Positions 47,943 through 58,827 of a stretch of 64,000 bases of DNA are shown in pieces. The notes under the pieces are model-generated. The model saw only the letters and a list, made by a program, of their open reading frames with translations. It was not told the DNA's origin and searched no databases. Position 1 is the first letter of the stretch; each line of letters opens with the position of its first letter. The stretch is taken from NCBI GenBank assembly GCA_946807835.1, contig OX327709.1:20089501-20153500 (forward strand), written 5' to 3'. A program made the position numbers and the translations under genes. The DNA comes from Ailanthus altissimus (lineage: Eukaryota; Streptophyta; Magnoliopsida; Sapindales; Simaroubaceae).

Positions 47943-49486
47943 ATATCACATGTTAAGCCTTTGGAACGTATTTGTAGATGGGGTATCGAATGAAGTCGAC
48001 TCATTGATAGTTCTAGAACCCAACGTGGTAGGCTTGGGTCGCTAAAACAATAGCCTTTATTTTTCAACACTCAGTTTAACTTTTAAATCGTATGATTAAC
48101 TCATATTCAACTCTTGAACATTTAAACAAATCACTATTGTTGTTGTGTTGTATGGTCTAAAATAAAAGTAAGAAAAGAGTTGAATAATTATTGTACTTAA
48201 CACTTAAGCACTGATATGCACGCATCCCAATGGTACCTAAAACAAATATTCGGTTCTACTAGAAATTACTAAGTTGAATAATTCAATCCAGTACGCTGCC
48301 CTAGTGCACAACAAGTACACTTCATATTGTAGAACTCCCTAGATCCACACCTAATTTGTCAAATGGAACTATTCTATGAGTCTATGATCGATGCCCCACG
48401 CATACGTCATAAATATTACAAATTAGCGCATTAGACCATATAAGTTGAGGTAACAACGCATACATATAATTATACCGTCATCTATATCATGGATGTACGG
48501 GGATATAGATTAGTATCATTAAATTCTCGTATGCTCATCCATGAACTTATCTCCAGTTTTATATTTTCAAGAACAATGTAAGCAAACACCTTTACTATAC
48601 TATTCAACCCTTTAGGAAACACCCTTCCTGGGTTAGTACTAGCCACGAGATTTTTTAAAATATAATCTTAGAGCTTCTAGATATACTACTCCCCTATGAG
48701 AATTAACGGATCCCATATCTGTACACACCAGACTTTATAAGCATCAAACCATACCAAGCGACATACAGCGGTTATACCATGAAAGGTCTATGATATGTGT
48801 GGAACCAAAGTATGGTGAATTACTTACAAGTCCACCATACCACTCAGGTCAAAGGACTATATATACTACTCAGTTCTAGAGGACTCACTATTGACAACTT
48901 CATAGGTTGTCTATTAGCATTCTCGTGAGTCTGTTCAGTATTCAGCCCTGACTGAATATTCGTATGCATATACGAGCTTTCAATAAGCCCATGGTCGGCT
49001 AAGAATAATCATCTATACTATATAGATATAACATACACTGATTTATATAAAAAAAGATCCACCGACAGACCCATATTGGTGAAAACAGATCAAGAACATT
49101 ATGTTTAAGGACATACTTGCGTAATGACATCTTCTAGCACCTATTGTAACTCTTTGCAATCTTGTCGTTACTAATATACCTTCAGGTCTTTGTCCCATTA
49201 CAGACAAGGATCTAACCTTTAGATCTGGTTGACTCTTATAACTTGTTAACTTTTAGCAGTGCTAATTGTTAGCATTTATAGCTCTTAGCTTTGCTAATTC
49301 TTAGCATTGGTCTAAACTCCTTTACACCAGATCTGAACTTCTTCAGATTATACAATGTTTGTAGCGTAACAAGCATTGTATATGTATTTATATTGTATTA
49401 ACAATTATATAAAATGTTTACTGTATAAATATTTAATAATTAATATTCATACAGTATTGGATGACACGTAAGCACCAATTCTAACA

Positions 49487-50290
49487 ATTTTGATATTTGG
49501 ATCAAACTTATAGATACTAAATGATGTAAAAGGTTAGTTATCTAGAGATTTTATTATGAAAGATTTGGAAGAAACTCATATGATTCTAGGCATGAGAATT
49601 AGAAAGACCTTAAAATGTGTTATAATGGATCAAAAAAATTATAATGAAAATATTATGAAAACTTGGATACTTTTATAGTAGAGCTATCTCTAAACCTTAT
49701 GATGCTAGTATAGAGTTGAAGAAAAATCAAGAAGAACCTTTATCTCAATTAGGGTATTCTTAAATGATAGGATATTTATTATATATAGCCAATAAAACTA
49801 GGTATCATATATCATATACCGTGGGAAGATTTAGTAGATATACTCATAATCCTAATTGGAATGCTGAGAATTTTTAAATATCTTAGAGATTCTATTAATT
49901 ATTTCCCATGTTATCAAGATTTCCTTTATGTGATAGAAGGGTATAGTGATGCAAATTGGATAACCGATAACGTAGATATTAAGTATATAAGTAGTTATAT
50001 ATTTCTTTTAGGAGGAGCAACTATATTTTGGGGTTGTAAGAAACAAACAATAATTTCAAGAAGCCTATGGAGTTCGAGCTTATAACTCTTGATATAGCTT
50101 GCAAAGAAGTTGAATGGATTAAAAATGTTATAATAAAGATACTTATTATATATAGAAGTTTATCTACAATTCTAATGCATTGTGATTATAAGACTATTAT
50201 AGATTTAGTGAAACAATCTCATATAAACAAAAAGATGAACAAACATATTAGAGTGAGGTACAAGTTTGTAAAAGGCTTCTAAGTTGTGTT
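49487..50290 (+). pseudogene. Copia-1 reverse transcriptase C-terminal part and RNase H
   Basis: The reading LIFGSNL, then NDVKRLVI, YLRDSINY, VIEGYSDANWITDNVD, YISSYIFLLGGATIFWGCKKQTIISRS and ACKEVEWIKNVI gives the C-terminal half of copia RT followed by RNase H (YSDADW-type and S-GGA-I-W-S-KQ blocks). It follows directly on YVDDI at 37204. There are several stops and one frameshift near 50075. Confidence 0.85.
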
Positions 50291-50987
50291 GCTATAATAT
50301 TAGAGTACGTCAAGTCTGAGTTGAACATAATTGATCAATAAAAAAAAAGTTTTCAAGGAAAGTTGTTTTAGAATTGTCGAGGGGGATGGGCTTAAGTCAC
50401 AAGAAGTCACCTAAGAAGGTAACTTGACCTTGTTATTGGAGACCTTATAAAGAAGATTCAATAGGTATGAACAATTCATATTGTGTGACTTTTATAGCAC
50501 TATACTTATGGATATATCTTAGAGTGTGTATGCTTTCGCTTATCCTTATGGCAAGAAGTGTTATGATGTGACGTTTAAATGGTACTTACCCTAATGAGTC
50601 CAAGGCAAGAATACTCTTGCGAGGCATAGGTCATATATGCTATTGAAGAACTCACCTAAGTGATAGTCATTTTGAGGCCACAACCATGGGCATTGGGTTG
50701 TTCTCTAAAAATCTCATGAGAATTAAGATGAGAACACATGGTCATTAATAGTGCTAACCCGTAAAATCAAGTCTTAGTCGTTATTATATGTGTAGTAGTT
50801 AAAATTTGATCAAAGGAATTGAGTTCAAGACATAGTTCACTCAGATTTCTCAAATGGTGTAATTTACTCTAAGTATAGGTTCAAGCTTGAAAGATACCGA
50901 TATTGATTGTATAATAGATCGTTGCAATGTATAATTAGTTGTATATAACTTAATACACATAAAAGGTTTTCAAACCTTTGTAGAGGA
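50291..50987 (+). other. Copia-1 3' untranslated tail
   Basis: The sequence after RNase H has a degraded VKSELNIIDQ block and a CGAGGGGGATGGGC purine stretch, with no further ORF. This fits a copia with a long 3' untranslated region. Confidence 0.45.
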
Positions 50988-51640
50988 TTGTTGAAATTAA
51001 AAAAAGGTTTTAAAACCTTACATTAAAATTTAAATTAATTGTGTAGTTACAAAACTTAATGGATATTATAAACTCTTGGAGTTACAATTTTAAACTTCAA
51101 ATTCATGTTAATGAAAATTAATTCTAAGAGTTACAAATTTTAAAATATAAATTACACCATAATATTAAAGTTACAAAATATTAAAAATTTGTAATAATAC
51201 TAAATTAATATTGGTATTAATACTTTAAACCTTACTACTAATTTATAAGGGGTCCTTTTTTACTCCAAAATCTACATATACAAACATCCTAAGGTTATAC
51301 TAAAAATTTTTACAAACTCTATTTTCTTGCAACCTCGATATCATAAGATTTGATAGTTTCTTCTAGTGGTTGTGCTTATCGAAAAGAGTGACGGAGAACA
51401 TTTGAGTTATATCTTAGAGTTGAGAAGAATCGCATTTACCTACACGAGGAGAAGTTTCTTTGGCTTTAGGACAACATTACATGCATACCTCTTCATTGTA
51501 CAAGCCAAATTTTATTTCTTATTTACAATTGTGTTAAATTTTATTATTTTATTTATATAGATAATTTTCAATTCTACATAATTTTATGATACACATAAAA
51601 ATATAAATTATAATTTATAGATAAGTGACCTACATGAAGT
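50988..51640 (+). mobile_element. Probable copia-1 3' LTR (boundaries approximate)
   Basis: The segment starts TGTTGAAATTAAAAAAAGG after GTAGAGGAT and stops where dioxygenase intron homology begins (about 51640). I could not align it convincingly to the 5' LTR at 11600-12293, so it may instead be a different element or a heavily diverged LTR. Confidence 0.3.
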
Positions 51641-51747
51641 GCCACATTTTGATTAGCAGAATAGGAACTAGTTATCACTCTGCTAAAAATGAATAACTTA
51701 CTTGAATCCCTTTGGTGTGCTTGGCCAAAACTTGAGCTTCCGATAGT
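51640..51747 (-). pseudogene. Dead dioxygenase copy: end of exon 2 and part of intron 2
   Basis: This aligns with 59520-59640 of the intact gene. The exon 2 end is conserved (CTTGAATCCCTTTGG on the plus strand) with its GT donor (51701-51700). Exon sequence runs to 51747, including the ATAGT target duplication (51743-51747) where the copia element begins. Homology stops at about 51640; exons 3 and 4 are not found anywhere in the window. Confidence 0.85.
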
Positions 51748-52215
51748 TGTTGAGAATAATTGAACACAAATAGAACACTTTTATTAATACAACAAACCCA
51801 AAACTTACAATACAAATTTTAGAGACTCTTCACTCTTTCTCACTTATGACACAACACTCACAACTCAACTCTCACACACTCTTTGTTGAGCTTATTATTT
51901 GCTCAACTCTCTAACACACTAAACTCTCAACAATTGATCAAACACTTGATCAACTCTTTATTCTTAACCTGCTTGCTTGCAAAATTAAATGAGGGAGGGG
52001 AGTATTTATACTTAGTTACAACAAACCAAAATCACACAAATAAAATAATGTAAATATTTATTAACCACACAAGTTTATAATACTTATCTCCTTAATTATT
52101 AACTTTAAAATATCTTACCTAATCTAGAAATTTCAAGAATTGGACTTGTAAATATTTGGACTTAATCTTGTGCTTGGTATTGTAATTAATTTAATTTGGT
52201 GTTGTAATTTTAATA
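51748..52215 (-). mobile_element. Copia-2 3' LTR
   Basis: This 468-bp LTR starts TGTTGAGAATAATTGAACAC on the plus strand and ends TTTTAATA (terminal CA decayed to TA). It is longer than its partner by two small stretches (AACACAAATAG, and AAACACTTGATC). Confidence 0.9.
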
Positions 52216-52227
52216 CTCCCCCTCAAC
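52216..52227 (-). other. Copia-2 polypurine tract
   Basis: On the coding strand GTTGAGGGGGAG lies immediately before the 3' LTR. Confidence 0.85.
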
Positions 52228-52393
52228 ACTAACTTTTGTTCTTCTAACGACATTGAGTTGTCTGCAAAACTTTTTGAACTTATCAACACCCAAGCCTTTT
52301 GTGAACAAATCAGCACTTGATCTTCGGTCTTAACATATAACAACTCAATTTCTTCTTGCATAACTTTCTCCCGGATAAAGTGATAATGCACCT

Positions 52394-53700
52394 CTACATG
52401 CTTTGTTCTTGCATGAAAACTGGATTTTCTGCCAAACAGATTGCTGACCGATTATCACAATATATTGACACTTTATAATCTATTGGCTGATGTAAATCCT
52501 CTATCAATTGTATCAACCATGTACTTTTTTGAGCTGTCATTGCTGCTGCTCTGTACTCAGCTTCAGTAGTTGACAATGATACAATTGGTTGCCTTTTACT
52601 ACACCAAGAGACTATTCCTGAACCAATCTTGAAAAACTACCTAGTGGTCGAACGTCGTGTGTTATGATCTCCAGCATAGTCAACATTACAATAGCCAACT
52701 ATTTTACAATCTTGGTCTTTCTTATAGAAGAGACATAGTCAATTGTACCTCTCACATATCTCAATATCCGCTGAGCTACTTTTAAGTGAGGTTTCTTAGG
52801 ATTTTACATGTATCGACTTATTACTCCAATTGCATAAGAAATGTCTGGTCGAGTCAATGTCAAATAGATGAGACTTCCTACCAGGTTTCGATACATAGTT
52901 CCATCTTTTAAATCCTTTCCTTCATGACTGCACAACTTAGCATTGGCTTCTAACAGTGTTGAGATAGGCTTGCACTCTAGCATCCCAAACTTCTGCAACA
53001 AATCTTTGGCATATTTTTGTTGTCCTAGAAAAATCCCTTCTACTGTCCGAGTGACTTCGAGCCCAAGGAAATGCTTAAGTTGTCCAAGCTCTTTCATTTG
53101 GAAGCGAACCGCCAAATTCTCTCTTGTTCGATGAATCTCTTCTTCATCATCTCCAGTGATAATTAAGTCACCGTATATACCAGCACAATTACAAGTTTCT
53201 TTCCATTAGCTTTGACGAACATGCTAGAATCAACTGGTGCTACAGATTAACCACCATATGGTAGAAATTCTCTAATTTTTCTATGCAATGCCCTTGGAGC
53301 TTGCTTTAATCTATACAATGCCTTTCTCAATTTACATACATAATCAAGATAAAATTTGCTTTCAAATCCCATTGGTTGAATCATGTAGATCTTCCCATCC
53401 AACTCTCTATGTAAAAAAGCATTCTTTACGTCCATTTGCCACAATATCCAACCTTTGCTAGCAGCCAGTGCAAGTAGAACTCGTACTGTGGTAATCTTGG
53501 CTACTAGACTAAACGTTTCATCATAGTCTAGTCCATACTATTAAAAAAATCCTCGAGCTACCAATCGAGCTTTATTCCTCTGCACTGATCCATCAGGACG
53601 TCTTTTGATCTTATACACCCATTTACAAGATATGGGTTTCACATCCTTTGGCTTTGACACTAAATCCCAAGTTTGATTTGCTCCAACGCTATGATTTCTT
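52394..53700 (-). pseudogene. Copia-2 reverse transcriptase and RNase H
   Basis: RT blocks on the minus strand are WQMDVKNAFLHRELDGKIYM (53247-53444), KLRKALYRLKQAPRA, and [15 protein letters not shown] (52804-53115) with [22 protein letters not shown]. The YADD/YVDD segment lies in the disrupted stretch at about 53160-53190. RNase H gives [20 protein letters not shown] and [17 protein letters not shown] (52394-52576). Stops separate the pieces. Confidence 0.9.
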
Positions 53701-54148
53701 CTTCCATAACTTTAATCCATTCAGAGCTCTGTGATGCTTCTTCAAAATTCTCAGACTCCTTAATAGTTTTCTCTTTTGCCATAGCTGCATTAGCATATTT
53801 GGGATTAAGCTTTCGTATTCTTATTGACTTTCGAGGATAAGATTGAGGGGTTACAGGTTCGGCCCCTCCATATTTAGCCTCCGTTGTTAGTTGTTGATAG
53901 ATGCCAGTTTGCCAAGGACTTTGAGTTGTCTCTTGCTCGGTGTTGTCATCACTGCTTCCATTATCAAGGTCTTCTTGGCTCGGTCGAATTTCAGCAATTT
54001 GCTGATCTATCTTTTGTTGTAGTCGTTCTTCTATTTCTTTTAAATCTAGAAGCTCTACGTTTTGTGGCGACTACCATGAAGATGCTTCATCAAACACCAC
54101 ATTCCTTTATGTGTAGCACCACCCATTAATAAGGTCACAACATTTCCA

Positions 54149-54757
54149 TCATTTGCACTGGTTATCATATCCAATAAAGATACACCTGATTGCCTTTTTG
54201 TCGAATTTATTTCTCAGGTGATTTGGCACAAACACATAGCATATACAACCAAATACTAAAAAATGACTCACTGTAGGTTTTATATCCCACAACTTCTCAA
54301 AGGGTGATATGAACCCTAACCTTGGTTGAAGAAGCCTATTAATCACGTGGGCTGCGACCTTCATTCCTTCGGCCCAAAATCGTTCTGGTACATTTTTTAC
54401 GTGCAACATACTTCTACAAATCTCTGCAAGAAGTTGATTATTCCTTTTTATAACACTATTTTGTTGTGGCGTGTTGGCACATGTGAACTGATGTCGTATC
54501 TTATTTTCTCGAAGATATTGTGAGAACTCATCAGAGGTATATTCTCCTCCATTATCTATGCGGAGACAATGAATCTTCTTTTCGACTTCTCCTTCAGTTA
54601 TTTCTTTTAATTCCTTGAACTTAAAAAAAGTATCTGATTTTTTCTTCATAAATAAAACCCATACATACCTCGAGAAGTAATCAATAAATGTCACAATGTA
54701 CCGCATACCACTAATTGATTGCTGCTTGACAGGTCCAAACACATCAGAGTGAACCAA
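54149..54757 (-). pseudogene. Copia-2 integrase
   Basis: This open stretch of 202 codons has [53 protein letters not shown] and [23 protein letters not shown]. It carries the DDE catalytic residues (D in HSDV, D in RIDNGGEY, E expected after QQN, here replaced: NSVIKRNN has no Glu where NGVAERKNR normally has it). Loss of that Glu argues against a functional integrase. An upstream TAA separates it from the GAG-pre-integrase part. Confidence 0.85.
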
Positions 54758-54799
54758 CTATAATGGCTCCTTATCTCTAAACTTTGACTCCTCATATGG

Positions 54800-55560
54800 T
54801 AGTTGATATACTTTGTCATACTGACATCCTGCACATACTATATCCACTCTCACATCCAGTTAAGGTAAACCTTTAAGCATTGCCTTGTTCATCATCACTT
54901 TTAGCTTATGATAACTTACGTGTCCCAATCGTGCATGCCACAAATCTACTGTCTTATTCTTTCGAGTCTTGTCTACATAAGCTGACTCTGCTTATAATAC
55001 ATAGGCTGACTCTAGTCATCATCCTTCCATTGTTGGTGTTCTCGTGATTTTTAAATCTTGGTACACCTTAACATCTTGTGGACCAGATAAGACATAATGC
55101 CCAGAAGATGTTAACTGTGATACTGACAATAGATTTTTTTTTTTGCCAGAGACATAATAGACATCTTGAAGTGTTACCTTATTAGAATTGTAACGAGGTG
55201 TAAGGGTTGTGTTACCGATGTGAGCTATAGGCAATCTTGAGTTGTTGGTTGTCACCACCACACGACCTCCTTTGTATTTAGTCATATCTTGTAGCTTGTC
55301 TTCGTCACCAGTTATATGATTTGAACATCCTAAGTCGACGATTCAATCATTTTCATAGTCAATCTGTCCATGCATTATCACTGAGAGTGATAGGTCTTCT
55401 TCCTCTATAGCAACAGATGCTTCAGCATCCCACTCATCTTCACTTTTTCTTTCTGAGTTTGATGTGTCAACATTACCCTCAGCAAACCTTTTCTTAGACC
55501 AACAATCTTTTGCCACGTGTCTTATTTTTCCATAATTATAGCATTTTCCTTCAAACATTT
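54800..55560 (-). pseudogene. Copia-2 zinc knuckle, protease and GAG-pre-integrase
   Basis: The zinc knuckle reads CYNYGKIRHVAKDCW: the second Cys is Tyr and the Gly-His spacing is altered (CX2CX4HX4C is expected). This is followed by an acidic linker and [20 protein letters not shown] with [20 protein letters not shown]. Breaks occur at about 55340 and 55015. Confidence 0.85.
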
Positions 55561-55789
55561 TCTTTTGGTTGGATTGACTACCATCGCCGCGAGTCCTCCA
55601 TACTCCCCCTGTTTATGAGTTACCTTCTTGGTGATAACTCTTTATCTTGTCATAATCTCTTTTAGATCCTTCACCAGCACGTCGTTTAAATCGACCTTTT
55701 CTTTTGTCGATGTAGAGTACTTCTTTATCACCTTTTAAAGAGACTCCACCCATTTGCTTGGTAATCGCTTCTTGATCAGCAAGCAAAAT

Positions 55790-56450
55790 TTTAAATTAAA
55801 TGAGAGATGGTTGGGTTGGCCAGCCTTGTACAGTAGTAACAAAACTTCTATACTCGGGCCTCAAACCATGGATGATAATTTTTTTCATCATAGTTTCAGC
55901 AATAGCAGCGGTATGATCTAACTCAGATATTTCACGACATAAGGACTTTACCTTTGTGAAGTATTGGTTGATCGTCATGTTGCATTGTGTAATTGACAAC
56001 AGTTCATTCTCTAGAAGCTGTAGTCGCATGTTATTTTTATTTAAAAAGAGTGATGCAAAAGTGTCTCATGCTTCATTTGGCGTTTTGGCCTTCTTTATGT
56101 GCTCTAACATTTCTTCTTCAACTGTGGTCTTAATGGCGAACATAGCTTTACCAGTTTTCACCTTCCACTTCTTTAAAGTGGCTTCGTCTATTGGCTGCTT
56201 CACTTCATTCCCGCCAACGACCTCCTAAAGATCTTGGCCTTAAAGGTAAGACTTCATCAATGTCACCCATGTATTGTAATTTTGGTTGTTAAGCTTCTTG
56301 ATTCCTCAAATGACTTGAAGGCCACCCATCGTGTTGGTAGTACCTCAGTAATACCAAACAAGTTTTGTCAACAAACTTGCAGAGTCACAGACTACTTACG
56401 ACACACAGAAGCTCACTCACTCACAATTTTTAGAAGCCCTTTCTGATGAG
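55790..56450 (-). pseudogene. Copia-2 gag
   Basis: Minus-strand blocks include RLQLLENELLSITQCNMTINQYFTKVKSLCREISELD and KKIIIHGLRPEYRSFVTTVQGW, the standard copia UBN2/gag domain. The N-terminal part upstream (56030-56450) is broken by stops. Confidence 0.85.
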
Positions 56451-56529
56451 GAAGATCAGTCAAAGCTGCAACCACAGAGCATACTCAAAATTCTTAGAAA
56501 TTTTACAACTTGAGCAGTCCCAGACAGTC

Positions 56530-56543
56530 CTGCTCTGATACCA
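56530..56543 (-). other. Copia-2 primer-binding site
   Basis: Read on the minus strand, TGGTATCAGAGCAGG lies two bases inside the 5' LTR. It is a perfect initiator-Met-tRNA-type site. Confidence 0.95.
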
Positions 56544-56545
56544 AT

Positions 56546-56989
56546 TGTTGAGAATAATGGAACACTTTTATTAATACAACAAACCTAAAACTTACAATAC
56601 AAATTTTAGAAACTCTCACTCTTTCTCACTTACAACACAACACTCACAACTCAACTCTCACACACTCTTTGTTGAGCTTATTATTTGCTCAATTCTCTAA
56701 CACACTAAACTCTCAACAATTGATCAACTCTTTATTCTTAACTTGCTTACTTGCAAAACTAAATGAGGGAGGAGAGTATTTATACTTAGTTACAACAAAC
56801 CAAAACCACACAAATAAAATAATATAAAAATTTATTAATCACACAAGTTTATAATACTTATCTCCTTAATTATTAACTTTAAAATATCTTATATAATCTA
56901 GAAAATTCAAAAATTTGGCTTGTAAATATTTGAACTTAATCTTGGACTTGGTATTGTAATTAATTTAATTTGGTGTTGTAATTTTAACA
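56546..56989 (-). mobile_element. Copia-2 5' LTR
   Basis: This 444-bp LTR runs TGTTGAGAATAATGG to TTTTAACA on the plus strand, with intact TG...CA ends. Confidence 0.95.
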
Positions 56990-57543
56990 ATAGTGACTAG
57001 GGTAAACAACAAATATTAATGTATCTGACCAGTCTAACTCTTCAGTAACCACATATGCCTGTCCATATCCTTGATTGTCATCAGAAGGCATCGCATACTT
57101 GTTCTTCTCTTCCAATGAGAGCTGAAAAAACTCGGCGGTAGCATTCTTCATATTCTGCAACACTTATTTTGCCAGATTCACAACCTGCGAAGGAAGGTAA
57201 TTCAGTGCTTAAACGTTTGTGCAAAGATGGCTTGAAGTCATAAGATCAACTTCTTTTCTTGATTTACCTGAAAGAAGCCCAATTTTTTGCAAGCAAGATC
57301 CAGTTTGTTCAGTTCCTCGATGTTACCCGTCTCATTCAATGACAAATCAATGACTGGAATCTCAGAAGAAAGATGAGTCATGCCGTTCGTTTGGGGTCTG
57401 TCTTCTTCGTTTCTTATGTATCTTTAAGGAACATTCAAAGGGTCCTTCCTCACCATGTCTTGAACATTTGGTACAGGCAAAGATGACACGTAAGTGGCTG
57501 CATCCGCATTTTTTATGGCAGTTTCATTAGAGTTCGAACTCAT
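56990..57543 (-). pseudogene. Dead tandem copy of the 2OG-dioxygenase, exon 1 and most of exon 2
   Basis: Exon 1 (57268-57543, 276 nt) has exactly the length of the intact gene's exon 1 and a preserved GT donor. It reads SLPVPNVQDMVRKDPLNVP, then a TAA stop (57424-57426) in place of Glu, and later SSEIPVIDLSL and LACKKLGFFQ. Exon 2 (56990-57184) has a TAA (57164-57166) and 6-nt in-frame deletions, but keeps NATAEFF-L-LEEK, QGYGQAYVV and LDWSDTL. Copia-2 sits in exon 2; the rest of the exon is at 51702-51742. The upstream 200 bp resemble the intact gene's promoter. Confidence 0.95.
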
Positions 57544-58827
57544 CTTTTCCCTGTTAAGGTTGTTGGTTCTAATATTTCATATTAAACCAGGCACTAGGTA
57601 CTCTTACTTAATTTTCTATGCTCTGTTGAGATACAGAGTCACTCTATTTGTTTAGCTAAAGGAATCTTGTTGTTTGCTCAATTAAGGATTCCTTTGGAGT
57701 AATCTTAGATTTTAGATTTATAATAAATTGATTTACTAGTTGAATTTGTCTAATTTACATGTCCTGGAATCCTTCTTCGGCACACGGACACCTCAAGAAC
57801 AACTTTGGGTTGTTACCATGATTTTTGTTTTTTTTTCCCGAGCTTACCTTGAGATCTCTTTCATTTTCTTTCTACTTTGTTTATTGTAGCGGTGTATTCT
57901 TCGCGTTTTTCTCTGGAATTTTTATGCATCATTTTCATTATGAACTGACCTTTCAAATAATAGCTGTAGGAATTTGGTCACTTCATCCACTTAGTTTGTG
58001 GAAAACGTTCAGCTAAATCTAACTAAAGCCCTAAAAACATGGCACCCCTTTAGAAGAGTTACTTATTGGGGAATTAAGCATCTAGTTTGTATTTGACTGA
58101 AGATCTTGAACAGGAACAGCGACTTTAGATTCTAAATTGAAAATATTCCTATAACACTCGAATTTTTCTTTGTATACAAGATTGATGAAGGTTGTATGAT
58201 GATATCAAAAAATTGCAAATTTGCTTCAGGTCGCCATCATGTTGAGTCTTGACAACAAAGAATTATAGAAAGTGTATCCATCAGCGTAGAATTTGTTTGT
58301 TATTTACCGCTGTATAATAAATTTTGATTTTGATTTTTGACCTTTTTCTCTTAGTGGTTCCTTCTGTCCATATCCCGGTATTTTTTTTAAAAAAAAACTT
58401 TTAAGCATATTTTAAAGCGGTATTGTCTGTTATTGGCTTATTGCTTAGCCTGGATTCTGAGTTCCTAAGACAAGTTAAATTTCTGGGAAAAAAATTGATT
58501 CTTTCGCAGTTTTGCTGCACAGAAACTGGATTATTTGAGACACGCCGAGCACAAAAACTTGATCAACTGTTTTGAGACACCAGGTTAAGTTGTTACTGAA
58601 CTTGGAGTAGATATTTGGATCGTGTATAGAACCTAGCTCTAGAATCCGATAATTTCGTTCACTCTCTGTACAAGAAGAATGTCGCGTTATTTGGCCGAAA
58701 CATGGTGAAGCAAACAAGTAACAATTTTTATTTTCCGCATTACAACCCGTATAAGGACATGGCAAGTCACAAATTCCATAGGATAGAATATCATCCCCTT
58801 TTTGACAACGAAATTTGGAAATATTCG
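57544..58827. other. Spacer between dioxygenase copies
   Basis: 57544-57740 resembles 60202-60390, the promoter of the intact gene (shared TTGTTGGTTCTA-TATTTCATATT and AAAGGATTCCTTTG). 58020-58290 resembles 7260-7500. The remainder, including 58290-58827 downstream of the intact gene, holds its 3' flank and no recognisable gene. Confidence 0.6.

Larger units (their letters stand above)
37205..49486 (-). mobile_element. R-family solo LTR, copy E (split by Tekay-2)
   Basis: The element is 37205-37465 plus 47943-49486 once Tekay-2 is removed, about 1.8 kb. Read on the minus strand it starts TGTTAGAATTGGTGCTTACG and ends near CGACACCCTTATA. ATTTT flanks it (37200-37204, 49487-49491). The blocks GGGTCTGTCGGTGGAT and GCGTGGGGCATCGATC identify the family. 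Removing it restores the copia-1 codons for VDDILIFGSN without a gap, which confirms both ends. Confidence 0.85.
51748..56989 (-). mobile_element. Copia-2: full-length Ty1/copia in a dioxygenase exon
   Basis: The 5242-bp element has LTRs at 51748-52215 and 56546-56989, a primer site at 56530-56543 and a polypurine tract at 52216-52227. The direct repeat ATAGT flanks it (51743-51747, 56990-56994). Coding runs on the minus strand in the order gag, zinc knuckle, GAG-pre-integrase, integrase, RT, RNase H, as in copia. Several stops and frame breaks make it unlikely to be autonomous. The LTRs differ mainly by small deletions between short repeats, so it is the youngest full-length insertion here. 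Confidence 0.95.

Noticed and set aside
50988..51640. Firm assignment as copia-1 3' LTR with a target duplication
   Set aside because: No convincing alignment with the presumed 5' LTR and no duplication could be found; kept only as a low-confidence feature.
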